DNA of 64,000 bases from Bacteroides sp. (GCA_014802445.1 JAAVCF010000009.1:81399-145398), one strand, 5' to 3'. Numbered from the stretch's first letter, positions 49,005 through 59,579 are shown. Program-made: numbers and translations. The notes: a model not told the origin generated them from the letters alone.

Positions 49005-51080
49005 TTAGCGGTTGTAGAACTTCAGAGAGTTATTCTGAACCTTCTTGTTGCCACGGAGAATCTCCACGAGGCTGCGGCTCAGGAGCTGAGCGCCGCGGGC
49101 CTGGTTGAACTGCATGGCGCTTTCGTCAACGTTGAAGGGACGGCCTGAGTTGTCAACAGAGGTGACGGTGAACACAATCACACCGTTGTTGCCCTGCACG
49201 GGACCCACGAGTTCACCGGGCTTGGCAGCGCTTGATGCGGCGGCAAGCTTGCTCTCGTTCACACCGATTTTGGGAACGAAAATCTGGCCGAAGCTGACGG
49301 TGGTGGTGTCAACCTGAGTGCCCATGAGCTTGGCGTAGCCCTGCACATCCTTAGCCTTGCCTTCATACTGTGCCATGAGGTCAGCAGCCTTCTTGTTGTT
49401 GCGGGCGCGGGCTTCCAGACGTTCGCGAACCACGGGCGCGTTGGCGGGCACGAAATCACCGTTATACACATCTTCAAGAGCTACGGCATAGAAGCGGCCT
49501 GCGGTTTCTCCGCCAAACAGGGGTGAAACCTGACCCTTCTTGGCCTCCATGGCCCATGCCACACCTTCGCGGCTGTCGTTAACGGTGCCTACGCGGGGAG
49601 TGGAGGGGGTCACCACAGCGTCCTGCAGGGTGTAGCCTGATGCCTGAGCGTTCTCGGCAAAGGCGGCGGCGGTGGGGTTGGCATTGAGGAAGCGGGCCAG
49701 GTCGCTCTCAAGCTTGTTGAGGGTGGCGGCGCTGGGCTCAACCACGAAGGTGGCCTCGGCGATGTCATAAACGGTCACTGCGGGGCGACGGGTGCGCACA
49801 CGGAACAGACGGTAGTTCTCGCCCACGGTGTCCGGGGTGAACCACTGGCCGGCGGCTACGTCGGCAATCTCCTTGCCCAGCTGAGCGTAGTTGGGGTCGG
49901 TGAGTGACACCCACACACTATCGTTCACGCCGGCCACATTGGCAGCGCCCTGCATGTCAGAAGCGCGCTTGCCGCCGCGGAGGCTGGCAAGAATGGAGTC
50001 GGCAGCGGCTCGGTTGCCCTGAACGGCCACAACGTCGATGTTAACGGAGTCAATTTCCGATGAGCGGCCCATGAGCTTGGCCAGAGTGTAATTGGTGCCG
50101 TTGTGGCTCACAATGCGGGCGGTGCCCACAGCTGCCGAGTCAACGAAAGCCTTCAGCTGGTTGTCACGGATGTTGCCGCGGGTGGTGTTGTGGCGGGTAA
50201 CCACAAATTCGTTCATATCCTCAAGGCCGGTGGTGCCTTCCTGAGTGCGGAGGGCATTGAGGGCATCCTCCACCTTCTTGTTGCCGGCGCGGAGGTCTTC
50301 GGGGCTGGGAGCAACCTCCACGGCCACATATTTCACCAGGCGGGTGGGCTCGGTGAGGCGGAAGCGGTTACGCTGCTCTTTGTAGAGGGCCTCGATGTCA
50401 GCGTCGGTCACCTCATACTTTGAGTCGTCAAGCGTGGCGAAGTCCTTCTTGGCGAAGATGATGTTGGAGGTAGAGGCGTTCTCGTCGTAGATGGCGCGAG
50501 CGTCAAGGTCGTTGGCCACGAGGGTGCCCATGAACAGATTCTGGAACTTCGACTGGCGGAGCTGCTCGGTGATGTTCTTCTCGAGGGTCAGCCAGATGTT
50601 GGTGAGCTGCTGAATCTGCTGGGGGTCGGTAATCTGGTACTTTGAGGGGTTGAAAGCCATGTCATGGAGCATAGCGGCGCTTTCCACGCCATACTGCTGC
50701 TGAACCATGCGGTCAAGCATTCCGGAGTGTTCACCGAGCATCACATCGGTCAGTTCGGCGTCAGTGACGGTGATGCCGAGCTTGTCGAGCTCGTTGTTCA
50801 GGAGGGCTTCGGCGATCATGCCGTCAAGCACCTGCTGCTGGAGCACAGCTGCATCAACGTTGCGGCCCTGGCTGCGAGCCTGTTCTGAAGCATCGTTGAG
50901 ACGCTTCTGAAATTCCATGATGTCGATTTTCTGACCGTCAACCTTGGCTATGGTGGTGCCTGTGCCGAAGAATGTGCGGCCTGTGGTGAAGAAGTCACCG
51001 AGGATAAAGGCAAGAAGAGCCACCGCGATGATCACAAACAGGAGTACTGACTTGCTTCTGATTTTTTCAAGGATTGCCAT
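49005..51080 (-). CDS. ppiD: SurA N-terminal domain peptidyl-prolyl isomerase (PpiD-like)
   Basis: MAILEKIRSKSVLLFVIIAVALLAFILGDFF; IAKVDGQKIDIMEFQKRLNDASEQARSQG; start corrected from ORF track. Confidence 0.88.
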   Translation of the reverse strand: MAILEKIRSKSVLLFVIIAVALLAFILGDFFTTGRTFFGTGTTIAKVDGQKIDIMEFQKRLNDASEQARSQGRNVDAAVLQQQVLDGMIAEALLNNELDKLGITVTDAELTDVMLGEHSGMLDRMVQQQYGVESAAMLHDMAFNPSKYQITDPQQIQQLTNIWLTLEKNITEQLRQSKFQNLFMGTLVANDLDARAIYDENASTSNIIFAKKDFATLDDSKYEVTDADIEALYKEQRNRFRLTEPTRLVKYVAVEVAPSPEDLRAGNKKVEDALNALRTQEGTTGLEDMNEFVVTRHNTTRGNIRDNQLKAFVDSAAVGTARIVSHNGTNYTLAKLMGRSSEIDSVNIDVVAVQGNRAAADSILASLRGGKRASDMQGAANVAGVNDSVWVSLTDPNYAQLGKEIADVAAGQWFTPDTVGENYRLFRVRTRRPAVTVYDIAEATFVVEPSAATLNKLESDLARFLNANPTAAAFAENAQASGYTLQDAVVTPSTPRVGTVNDSREGVAWAMEAKKGQVSPLFGGETAGRFYAVALEDVYNGDFVPANAPVVRERLEARARNNKKAADLMAQYEGKAKDVQGYAKLMGTQVDTTTVSFGQIFVPKIGVNESKLAAASSAAKPGELVGPVQGNNGVIVFTVTSVDNSGRPFNVDESAMQFNQARGAQLLSRSLVEILRGNKKVQNNSLKFYNR

Positions 51081-51250
51081 TGCTATGTAATTGTTTTTTG
51101 ATTGTTCATGGTTGTGCGCAGAGCGCGCGCCGCCACGCGTCAAAACGCGTCACGGGCTATATAAAGCGCACAAAGATACGCTTTTTTCGCTATCAATCAA
51201 AGCTGAGGAGCCAAAAAAGTTTAAGAGTTTGGGGCGGGTGCGGGCGCGGC

Positions 51251-52015
51251 TCAGTCGGCTATCAACAGCTCAATGCCGCTCTCTTCAAGGCGGCGCGCTG
51301 TGGAGGCGGGGATGCCGGAGTCGGTAATCACGAGGTCCACCTCGTCAATCTCGGCAATCTTGGAGAAGCCGCGGCGATGGAACTTTGAGCTGTCAGCCAG
51401 CACTATAACCTTCTGAGCGGCCTGTATCATGGTCTTGTTGAGCTCGGCCTCGCGGATGTCGGTGGTGGTGATGCCGTAGTCAAGGTCAATGCCGTCCACA
51501 CCAAGGAAGAGTTTGGAGCATGCGCAGTCAGCAAATGGTGCCTTGGCATATTCGCCCACCACTGACTGGCTGCTGTGGCGCAGGATGCCCCCCAGCTGTA
51601 TGATTTCAATGGCGTCAATGGCGGCCAGCATCTCGCTGACGGCCAGCGAGGCTGACATGACGGTGAGTCTGTGGATGGGCTTGATGCAGCGTGCAAAGGC
51701 GTGGATGGTGGTGCCTGAGGCCACGATTATGGAGTCGTCGCGGGTGATGAGCGATGCGGCCTTGGCGCCTATGAGCAGCTTCTCCTTGGGCATCAGCTTC
51801 TCCTTCTCGTTGACGGAGCGGTTGTTGATGTAAGGGTCCATCTTGATGGCGTGGCCATGGCTGCGATATAGCTTGCCGGCTTTCTCCAGTTCGGTGAGGT
51901 CCTTGCGGATTGTAACTGCCGACACTTCGAGGATGTCGGCGAGTTCCGACACCTGAACCCGTTCGTGGCGCAGGAGATTGTCAAGGATTATGGCGTGGCG
52001 TTCTTCTTTGGTCAT
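51251..52015 (-). CDS. glpR: DeoR/GlpR-family transcriptional regulator
   Basis: ERHAIILDNLLRHERVQVSELADILEVSAVTIRKDLTELEKAGKLYRSHG; divergent from glpABC. Confidence 0.85.
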   Translation of the reverse strand: MTKEERHAIILDNLLRHERVQVSELADILEVSAVTIRKDLTELEKAGKLYRSHGHAIKMDPYINNRSVNEKEKLMPKEKLLIGAKAASLITRDDSIIVASGTTIHAFARCIKPIHRLTVMSASLAVSEMLAAIDAIEIIQLGGILRHSSQSVVGEYAKAPFADCACSKLFLGVDGIDLDYGITTTDIREAELNKTMIQAAQKVIVLADSSKFHRRGFSKIAEIDEVDLVITDSGIPASTARRLEESGIELLIAD

Positions 52016-52158
52016 GAAATGAGTAGATTACAAAAGGGTGTGATGAGGGAGAGCTGATAGTGCGATGTGTGCAAAGGTAGAAAATATTTTTAACACTGCC
52101 TAATCCCACGTATAGGCGCGAATAATCGGGCTTTCAAATAAAAATTATAAAAATTTCT

Positions 52159-52190
52159 TTTGGAAATATAAAATAATATAAATACTTTTG
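52159..52190 (+). promoter_or_regulatory. Promoter of glpA operon (TTTG-N20-TACTTTTG)
   Basis: ttcTTTTGgaaatataaaataatataaaTACTTTTGcag; matches Bacteroidota TTTG...TAnnTTTG with ~20 nt spacing. Confidence 0.65.
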
Positions 52191-52343
52191 CAGTGAAACC
52201 AATGTGGGTCAAACGAAACCTGCAAGACATAAATCTGAAATTTTGTTGAACACGCCGCGGTTCAATCTTGTTATACGTTCGTTAACCCTGACAACTGAGG
52301 GATTAACTCCCCACCTATTTATATATACAACAACTACCGCTCC

Positions 52344-54008
52344 ATGAATAAACTCCCCAAACACTATGATGTGATAATCATAGGCGGCGGCGCCACCGGT
52401 GCCGGCACGGCGCGTGACTGTGCTCTGCGCGGGCTGAAAGTGCTCCTGATTGAGCGCTTTGACTTCACCGCCGGCGCCACCGGACGTAACCACGGACTGC
52501 TTCACAGCGGAGCCCGATATGCCGTGACAGATCCCGAGAGTGCCACCGAGTGCATCAAGGAGAACATGATTCTCCGCAACATAGCCCGTCACTGCGTGGA
52601 GGACACCGGGGGCCTCTTCATCACCCTTCCCGAGGATGACCTGGCTTATCAGAAGCTCTTCATCGAGAAGTGTCGCGAGGCCGGCATCAGTGCCGAAGCC
52701 ATTGACCCCGAGCTGGCCCGTCGCATTGAGCCGGCTGTCAACCCTGAGCTTATAGGAGCGGTGAAGGTGCCCGACGGCGCCGTTGACCCCTTCCGTCTCA
52801 CCACGGCCAACATCATCGACGCCCGCCGTCACGGCGCCGATGTGATAACCTATCATGAGGTGATGCGCTTCATCAAGAGCGGCAACAGGATTGAAGGGCT
52901 CGTGATGCGCGATGTGCACACCGGACAGGAAACCGAAGCCTATGGCAGCGTGGTGGTTAACGCCGCCGGCATCTGGGGCCACCTCGTGGCCAAGAAAGCC
53001 GGAGTGGACATCAACATGTTTCCCGCCAAGGGCTCGCTGCTCATCTTTGGTCACCGAGTGAACAACACCGTGATTAATCGCTGCCGTAAGCCGGCAAATG
53101 CTGACATCCTCGTGCCGGGCGACACCATCAGCCTCATCGGCACCACCAGTGACCGTGTGAGCTTCGACGAGATTGACAACATGGAGGTTACGCCCGAAGA
53201 GGTGGACATCCTAATCCGCGAAGGCGAAAAGCTTTCGCCCCGCCTTGCCACCACCCGCATTCTCCGCGCTTATGCCGGAGTGCGCCCCCTGGTGGCGAGT
53301 GACGATGACCCCTCGGGCCGCTCTATATCCCGCGGCATAGTCTGCCTGGACCACGCCAAGCGCGACGGTCTGGAAGGCTTCATCACCATCACCGGCGGTA
53401 AGCTCATGACCTACAGGCTCATGGCCGAGTGGGCCACTGACATGGTCTGTGCCAAGCTGGGTATGGACAAAGCCAAGTGTGTGACAGCCACCACCCCTCT
53501 TCCCGGCTCCGAAAAGCCCGTGGAGGAGAATGCTCCCGAGTCATCCCACCCCTCGCGCCAACACATCATCGAGCTACCCACCGAACAGCTCGCCGCTGAA
53601 GGGCGCCACGGCACCCTCACTGAAGAAATCCGCTGGCAGAACCCCGGCGATGACGCACTGGTGTGTGAGTGTGAGCAGGTGAGCGTGGGCGAGGTGGAGT
53701 TTGCCATTGACAAACTCAACGTCCACAATCTCATCAACCTGCGCCGCCGCACCCGCCTTGGCATGGGCACCTGTCAGGGCCAGCTCTGCGCCTGCCGCGC
53801 CGCCGGCCTGCTTGACAAAGCCGACCACTGCGCCGAGCGCTCCCTCAGTGACCTCTGCTCCTTTGTGAGCGAGCGCTGGAAGGGCATGTATCCCGTGGCA
53901 TGGGGCGACACCGTCTCGGAAATACAATTTACACAATGGATTTACAGCGGAGTGGCCGGCCTTGACGAGTTTCTCCGTGACCGTGACACCGAACATCTCC
54001 TTCACTAA
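52344..54008 (+). CDS. glpA: Anaerobic glycerol-3-phosphate dehydrogenase subunit A
   Basis: YDVIIIGGGATGAGTARDCALRGLKVLLIERFDFTAGATGRNHGLLHSGARYAV; C-terminal CECEQVSVGE...GMGTCQGQLC BFD-like domain. Confidence 0.95.
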   Translation: MNKLPKHYDVIIIGGGATGAGTARDCALRGLKVLLIERFDFTAGATGRNHGLLHSGARYAVTDPESATECIKENMILRNIARHCVEDTGGLFITLPEDDLAYQKLFIEKCREAGISAEAIDPELARRIEPAVNPELIGAVKVPDGAVDPFRLTTANIIDARRHGADVITYHEVMRFIKSGNRIEGLVMRDVHTGQETEAYGSVVVNAAGIWGHLVAKKAGVDINMFPAKGSLLIFGHRVNNTVINRCRKPANADILVPGDTISLIGTTSDRVSFDEIDNMEVTPEEVDILIREGEKLSPRLATTRILRAYAGVRPLVASDDDPSGRSISRGIVCLDHAKRDGLEGFITITGGKLMTYRLMAEWATDMVCAKLGMDKAKCVTATTPLPGSEKPVEENAPESSHPSRQHIIELPTEQLAAEGRHGTLTEEIRWQNPGDDALVCECEQVSVGEVEFAIDKLNVHNLINLRRRTRLGMGTCQGQLCACRAAGLLDKADHCAERSLSDLCSFVSERWKGMYPVAWGDTVSEIQFTQWIYSGVAGLDEFLRDRDTEHLLH

Positions 54009-54026
54009 GCCCCCACACCACAGACA

Positions 54027-55289
54027 ATGAAATTCGACACCGTAATCATAGGCGGAGGCCTCAGCGGCCTCACCGCAGGCATCGAACTGGCCCGTGCAGG
54101 CCGCAAGACGGCCATTGTGTCAGCCGGCCAGAGTGCACTCCATTTCAGCTCAGGCTCCATGGAGCTGTTGGGCTACGACGCTCAGGGGGCACCCGTGGAG
54201 CATCCCCTGGAGGCTGTTGAAGCCCTTCCTGACAACCATCCCTATAAGCTTCTGGGCCGAGAGCGCATGGAGCAGCTGCTTGCCCGCGTGGAGCCACTGT
54301 TCAGCGCCACGGGAGTGAAGGTCAGCGGCACCCATGAGCGCAACCACTGGCGTCTGACTCCGGTGGGTGAGGTGAAGCCCGCATGGCTCACCATCGAGGA
54401 CTATCTGACCCTCGACACCCCCGACGCACTCCCCTGGAAGCATGTGGCGGTGGTGAACATAGAAGGCTTCCTTGACTTCTTCCCCCGCTTCCTTGCCCGC
54501 GGCATAGAGCGCCGCCACACCACCTGCCACTTCGCCAGCGTGACCTGCGACGCCATCCGCCATCAGCGCGAAAGCACCACCGAGATGCGCGCCACCAACA
54601 TTGCGCGGGTGGTCCACGGCGAATCAGTGGACCAGCTGGCCGCCGCGCTCAACGCCGTGGTCCCCGAAGCCGAGGCCATCCTGATGCCCGCCGTGACCGG
54701 CTTTGACGACTTCCGCGCCTCGCGCCGGCTGCGCAGCCTGGTCAAGCGCCCCCTCTACTTCATGACCACCATGGGCACCTCGGTGCCCGGCGTGCGCAGC
54801 CAGATCATGATGCAGAAACACTTCCGTCAGCTTGGCGGCGCCTACATGCTCGGGGACACCGTGGTGAAAGGCGGCTATAATGCTGATGGCACCAGGCTGC
54901 TCAACGTGGAGACAGCCAATTTCGGCAGTGACCGCCTTGAGGCTGACCACTTCATTTTTGCCGCCGGCAGCTTCTTCAGCCACGGCCTTAACTCCACCCC
55001 CACCGGTGTGTTCGAACCCGTGCTCGGGCTTGATGTGGAGGCGCCGGCTGACCGCAACCTATGGTTTCAGAAGGATATTTTCAAGCCGCAGCCCTACATG
55101 CGCTTCGGCCTGGCAACTGACAGAGCCATGCACGCCAAAAAGGGGGGCAAGGTGATTGACAATATTCACGTGGTCGGCGCATCGCTCCCCGGCGCCGACG
55201 CTCTGCGAGAGGGTTCGGGAGCGGGCATAGCCCTGCTCACGGCTCTCGATGCCGCCGACAAAATCCTCAACCGCAACATCAACTCCTGA
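54027..55289 (+). CDS. glpB: Glycerol-3-phosphate dehydrogenase subunit B
   Basis: FDTVIIGGGLSGLTAGIELARAGRKTAIVSAGQSALHFSSGSMELLG; position between glpA and glpC. Confidence 0.95.
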   Translation: MKFDTVIIGGGLSGLTAGIELARAGRKTAIVSAGQSALHFSSGSMELLGYDAQGAPVEHPLEAVEALPDNHPYKLLGRERMEQLLARVEPLFSATGVKVSGTHERNHWRLTPVGEVKPAWLTIEDYLTLDTPDALPWKHVAVVNIEGFLDFFPRFLARGIERRHTTCHFASVTCDAIRHQRESTTEMRATNIARVVHGESVDQLAAALNAVVPEAEAILMPAVTGFDDFRASRRLRSLVKRPLYFMTTMGTSVPGVRSQIMMQKHFRQLGGAYMLGDTVVKGGYNADGTRLLNVETANFGSDRLEADHFIFAAGSFFSHGLNSTPTGVFEPVLGLDVEAPADRNLWFQKDIFKPQPYMRFGLATDRAMHAKKGGKVIDNIHVVGASLPGADALREGSGAGIALLTALDAADKILNRNINS

Positions 55290-55307
55290 TTATCCCCCCC
55301 CGCTCCC

Positions 55308-56558
55308 ATGAACTATCAGCAGGCCAACATATCCGACAACAACTTCGAGAAGTGCACAAAATGCACTGTCTGCACCGTCTACTGTCCAGTGACGGCGGTG
55401 AATCCCGACTATCCCGGCCCCAAGCAGGCCGGTCCTGACGGCGAACGTTATCGCCTGAAGAAGCCGCTCTTCTATAACGAAGCGCTGAAATACTGCCTCA
55501 ACTGCAAGCGCTGCGAGGTGGCATGTCCCTCCAACGTCAAAATAGGCGACATCATTCAGGCCGCCCGCATAAAATACAGCGCCGGGCGCCCCTCGCTGCG
55601 CGATACAATGCTCGCCAGCACTGACCTCATGGGCAGCATGGCCACCCTTGCCGCCCCGCTTGTGAACGGAGTGCTTGGCCTCAAGCCCGTGAAGAAAATC
55701 ATGGACGCCACGCTGAAGATTGACTGTCACCGCACCTTTCCGAAATATGCCGGCGAGAAATTCGTGACATGGTATAACCGTCACGCCCGGGAGAGCCAGC
55801 TTGCGCTGCCCCACAAGGTGACCTATTTCCATGGCTGCTATGTGAACTACAACAACCCTCAGCTTGGGCGCGACCTCCTGACGGTTATGAACGCCGTGGG
55901 CTATGGGGTCATGCTGCTTGAAAAAGAGCGATGCTGCGGCGTGGCCAAGATAGCCAACCGCCTGGTGAAAGAGGCCACCCGCGACGCCAAAATCAACCTT
56001 GCCTCCATCACCACCGCCGTCGACACCCACAAGGCCCCGGTGATAGCCACCAGCTCCACCTGCACCTTCACCATGCGCGACGAGTATCCTCACCTGCTCC
56101 ATCTTGACAATGCGCGGGTGCGCTCCTCCATCATGCTCGCCACCAAATTCATCTATGAACTGCTGGAGAAGGGCGACATCAAGCTCGTGTTCAAGCCTGA
56201 CTTCCGGATGAAGGTTGCCTACCACACTCCCTGCCACATGGAGAAACTGGGCTGGACCTTCTATTCCACCTCCATTCTCCGCATGATTCCCGGAGTGGAG
56301 CTTACCCTGCTTGACTCACGTTGCTGCGGCATTGCCGGCACCTACGGCTTCAAGAAAGAGAACTATGCTTACTCCCAGGCCATCGGCGAGCCTCTGTTTG
56401 AGCAGATAGCGGAAGTGAACCCTGACCTTGTGGCCACCGACTGCGAAACATGCCGCTGGCAGATTGAAATGTCCACCCCTTACCGCGTGGAGAATCCCGT
56501 GACTGTGCTTGCAATGGCCCTTGACGTTGACGCCACCCGCAAGGCCAACGGCTTATAA
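55308..56558 (+). CDS. glpC: Anaerobic glycerol-3-phosphate dehydrogenase subunit C (Fe-S)
   Basis: CTKCTVCTVYCPV and CLNCKRCEVACPS ferredoxin motifs; CCG-type cysteine-rich motifs (RCCGVAK, SRCCGIAGTYGFK). Confidence 0.95.
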   Translation: MNYQQANISDNNFEKCTKCTVCTVYCPVTAVNPDYPGPKQAGPDGERYRLKKPLFYNEALKYCLNCKRCEVACPSNVKIGDIIQAARIKYSAGRPSLRDTMLASTDLMGSMATLAAPLVNGVLGLKPVKKIMDATLKIDCHRTFPKYAGEKFVTWYNRHARESQLALPHKVTYFHGCYVNYNNPQLGRDLLTVMNAVGYGVMLLEKERCCGVAKIANRLVKEATRDAKINLASITTAVDTHKAPVIATSSTCTFTMRDEYPHLLHLDNARVRSSIMLATKFIYELLEKGDIKLVFKPDFRMKVAYHTPCHMEKLGWTFYSTSILRMIPGVELTLLDSRCCGIAGTYGFKKENYAYSQAIGEPLFEQIAEVNPDLVATDCETCRWQIEMSTPYRVENPVTVLAMALDVDATRKANGL

Positions 56559-56608
56559 AATAGAGAATAACAACTTAAATCAACCACCACACAAACCATC
56601 CCCACACC

Positions 56609-58003
56609 ATGGCACGATTCCTTGCCCCGCCGGCCCATAAGCCGGAGCAGACCGGCCCTGCTGCCGATGCGCGTTACAAGCGCCTGCGTATGCAGGTGTT
56701 TACCGGCTCATTTGTCGGTTACGCGGCGTTTTATCTTGTAAGAAACAACTTTGCGATGGCCATGCCGGCCCTTGAGTCGCTGGGCATCCACAAAGGCGAG
56801 CTCGGCACTGTAATGGCCATGAACGCCATCGCCTATGCACTGTCAAAATTCCTCATGGGCAGTGTGAGCGACCGCTCTGACGCCCGCAAGTTTCTCCCCC
56901 TGGGCCTTGTGCTGGCTGCGCTTGCCATGGCTTTCATGGTGGTGCCCGTGACCGGTCTTGACCTTCCCGCCCATCCTGAGCGTAAGATGTGGGCCATTAT
57001 CCTGCTGGGCGCGCTTAACTTCCTGGTGGGCTGGTTTAACGGCATGGGCTGGCCTCCGTGTGGGCGCGTCATGACCCACTGGTTCAGCCAGAATGAGCGC
57101 GGCACCATGATGTCAATATGGAACTGCGCCCACAACGTTGGCGGCGCGCTTGTGGGCCCCATGGCCACCTACGGCGCCCTGTGGTTCGGCTCATGGTTCT
57201 TCGGAGCTGACAAAGAGCTTTATCTGCTTGCCGGCGCGTTCATCTTCCCCGCCGCCGTGGCTATCCTGGTGGCTATTGTGGCTTACTGCCTGCTTCGTGA
57301 CACCCCCCAGTCATGCGGCCTTCCCTCAATCGAAAAATGGCGCAACGACTATCCCAAGAACTATAGCGAGAAGAGCGAAGAAGTGCTCTCCACCAAGGAA
57401 ATCTTCCTCAAATACGTGTTTCCCAACCGCTTCCTGTGGTATATAGCTTGCGCCAACGCCTTCATCTATATGGTGCGCTACGGTGCGCTCAACTGGGCTC
57501 CGACACTGCTCACCGCCCAGGGCATCTCGCTCGACGAAGCCGGCTGGGCCTACTTTGCCTTTGAGTTTGCCGCCATCCCCGGTACCCTGTTCTGCGGCTG
57601 GCTGAGCGACAAAGTGTTCAAGGGTCGCCGCGCCCTCCCCACCATGATTTTCATGGCCGCCATCATAGTGTTCCTGGTGCTTTACTGGCAGTTTATGAAC
57701 AACATCACCATGGTGATTATCTCGCTCATAGGCATCGGCTTCCTAATCTACGGTCCTGTGATGCTCATCGGAGTCCAGGCGCTTGACCTTGCCCCGAAGA
57801 ACGCCGCCGGCACCGCCGCCGGTCTCACCGGATTCTTCGGCTACTTCTTCGGCACCGCCATCCTGGCCAATATGCTTGTGGGTTATGTGGCCCAGACGGC
57901 AGGCTGGGGCTGGACCTTCGTGCTCCTCATCGGTGCCTGCGTGATGTCAATCTTCTTCATGGGACTGACCTATAAAGAAGAGCGTGCGGCCCACAGCAAG
58001 TAA
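56609..58003 (+). CDS. glpT: MFS glycerol-3-phosphate transporter
   Basis: FVGYAAFYLVRNNFAMAMPAL, KFLMGSVSDRSDARKFLPLGL, NGMGWPPCGRVMTHWFSQNERG. Confidence 0.92.
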   Translation: MARFLAPPAHKPEQTGPAADARYKRLRMQVFTGSFVGYAAFYLVRNNFAMAMPALESLGIHKGELGTVMAMNAIAYALSKFLMGSVSDRSDARKFLPLGLVLAALAMAFMVVPVTGLDLPAHPERKMWAIILLGALNFLVGWFNGMGWPPCGRVMTHWFSQNERGTMMSIWNCAHNVGGALVGPMATYGALWFGSWFFGADKELYLLAGAFIFPAAVAILVAIVAYCLLRDTPQSCGLPSIEKWRNDYPKNYSEKSEEVLSTKEIFLKYVFPNRFLWYIACANAFIYMVRYGALNWAPTLLTAQGISLDEAGWAYFAFEFAAIPGTLFCGWLSDKVFKGRRALPTMIFMAAIIVFLVLYWQFMNNITMVIISLIGIGFLIYGPVMLIGVQALDLAPKNAAGTAAGLTGFFGYFFGTAILANMLVGYVAQTAGWGWTFVLLIGACVMSIFFMGLTYKEERAAHSK

Positions 58004-58036
58004 CCCCTCCCTGACAATTCATTCCCGCTTTATAAA

Positions 58037-58074
58037 CGCCACTCCGGGCAGGCCACACGCCTGCAGGAGTGGCG
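58037..58074 (+). terminator. Strong hairpin downstream of glpT
   Basis: CGCCACTCCgGGCAGGCcacacGCCTGCaGGAGTGGCG then ctttgcg. Confidence 0.65.
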
Positions 58075-58155
58075 CTTTGCGTCGCTGCGCTGCATAAAGA
58101 TTGCCGTTGCCGGTGGATTTCAGCCGCAAAGGGGGATGAAGTCATAAAAAATCGC

Positions 58156-58163
58156 TAATTTTG
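58156..58163 (+). promoter_or_regulatory. TAATTTTG -7 box for metK leader
   Basis: cgcTAATTTTGcaccctgaattccgagagg; places TSS just 5' of the candidate riboswitch. Confidence 0.55.
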
Positions 58164-58174
58164 CACCCTGAATT

Positions 58175-58242
58175 CCGAGAGGATAAATTTGCCGTGCTAA
58201 CATAGGATTGCAACCTCTCGTCACCAAAAAAATGCTAATCAA
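58175..58242 (+). promoter_or_regulatory. SAM-II-like riboswitch candidate in metK leader
   Basis: P1 arms CGAGAGG/CCTCTCG; loop AUAAAUUUGCCG...GGAUUGCA immediately before P1 3' arm; tail AAAAAUGCUAAUCAAAUG; resembles SAM-II (AUUU...AUUGCA-P1'-...AAAUGUAGCUAA). Confidence 0.6.
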
Positions 58243-59571
58243 ATGATTTCCAAAAACTATCTTTTTACGAGTGAGTCGGTGTCAGAAGGACATCCCGACA
58301 AAGTGGCCGACCAGATTTCCGACGCTGTCCTTGACCGTCTGCTGGCGTATGATCCCCAGAGCAAAGTGGCCTGCGAGACACTCGTCACCACCGGCCAGGT
58401 GATTGTGGCCGGCGAAGTCAAGAGCAACGCCTACATTGACCTTATGGATGTGACCCGCCGCGTGATTACCGGCATAGGCTACAATCGCTCGGCGCTGAAG
58501 TTTGACGGCGAAGCCTGCGGAGTGTTCTCGGCCCTGCATGAGCAGAGTGCTGACATTAACCGCGGTGTGGAGCGCGAAAACGCTGACGATCAGGGCGCGG
58601 GCGACCAGGGCATGATGTTTGGCTATGCCTGCAACGAGACCGAAAACCGCATGCCTCTGACCCTCGACCTGAGCCACGCCCTGCTGCGTGAACTGGCCGA
58701 CATTCGCCGCGAGGAGAAAGAGATGACTTGGGTGGACCGCCACGGCCGCACCCGCACCTATCTGCGCCCCGACTCAAAGAGCCAGGTGACAGCGGAATAC
58801 ACCCCCGACGGAAAGCCTGTGCGCATCACCACGATAGTCATTTCCACCCAGCATGACGAGTTTGTGACCCCCACCGAGGGTATGACCCAGGATGAGGCTG
58901 ACCGCCTGATGCAGCAGAAAATAGCCGAAGATGTGCGTAATGTCCTTCTTCCCCGTGTTAAGGCTAAGCTTGACCCCCGCGTTGCCGCGATGATTGACGA
59001 CAATGTGGAGCTGCTGGTGAACCCCACCGGCAAGTTTGTGATTGGTGGTCCTCACGGTGACACCGGTCTGACAGGTCGCAAGATCATCGTTGACACCTAC
59101 GGCGGCCGCGGCGCGCACGGCGGCGGCGCCTTCTCCGGCAAGGACCCCTCAAAGGTGGACCGCTCAGCCGCTTACGCTGCCCGCCACATTGCCCGCAACC
59201 TCGTGGCGGCCGGTATCTGTGATGAAGCGCTTGTGCAGGTGGCTTATGCCATCGGCGTGGCCGACCCCGTGAGTCTCTATGTCAACACCAACGGCACAGC
59301 CCACGTGAACCTCAGCGATGGCGAGATTTCCGAGCGCGTGAAGCGCATCTTCCCCATGCGTCCCCGCCAGATTGAGGAGCGCCTGAAGCTCCGCATGCCC
59401 ATCTATGAGGAGACGGCAGCCTATGGCCACATGGGCCGTAAACCCGAGAAGAAGGTGAAGCATTTCCATTCGCCCTATGGTGGCGACCGCACCATCGAGG
59501 TGGAGCTCTTCACCTGGGAGAAAGAGGATTACGTTGACAAGCTCCGGCAGGAGTTTGCCGATGTGATGTGA
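58243..59571 (+). CDS. metK: S-adenosylmethionine synthase
   Basis: YLFTSESVSEGHPDKVADQISDAVLD; GAGDQGMMFGYA; GGRGAHGGGAFSGKDPSKVDRSAAYAAR. Confidence 0.98.
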   Translation: MISKNYLFTSESVSEGHPDKVADQISDAVLDRLLAYDPQSKVACETLVTTGQVIVAGEVKSNAYIDLMDVTRRVITGIGYNRSALKFDGEACGVFSALHEQSADINRGVERENADDQGAGDQGMMFGYACNETENRMPLTLDLSHALLRELADIRREEKEMTWVDRHGRTRTYLRPDSKSQVTAEYTPDGKPVRITTIVISTQHDEFVTPTEGMTQDEADRLMQQKIAEDVRNVLLPRVKAKLDPRVAAMIDDNVELLVNPTGKFVIGGPHGDTGLTGRKIIVDTYGGRGAHGGGAFSGKDPSKVDRSAAYAARHIARNLVAAGICDEALVQVAYAIGVADPVSLYVNTNGTAHVNLSDGEISERVKRIFPMRPRQIEERLKLRMPIYEETAAYGHMGRKPEKKVKHFHSPYGGDRTIEVELFTWEKEDYVDKLRQEFADVM

Positions 59572-59579
59572 TGTAAAAA

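Noticed and set aside
55290-56237. 315-aa minus-strand ORF
   Set aside because: Antisense shadow of glpC; no recognisable motifs.
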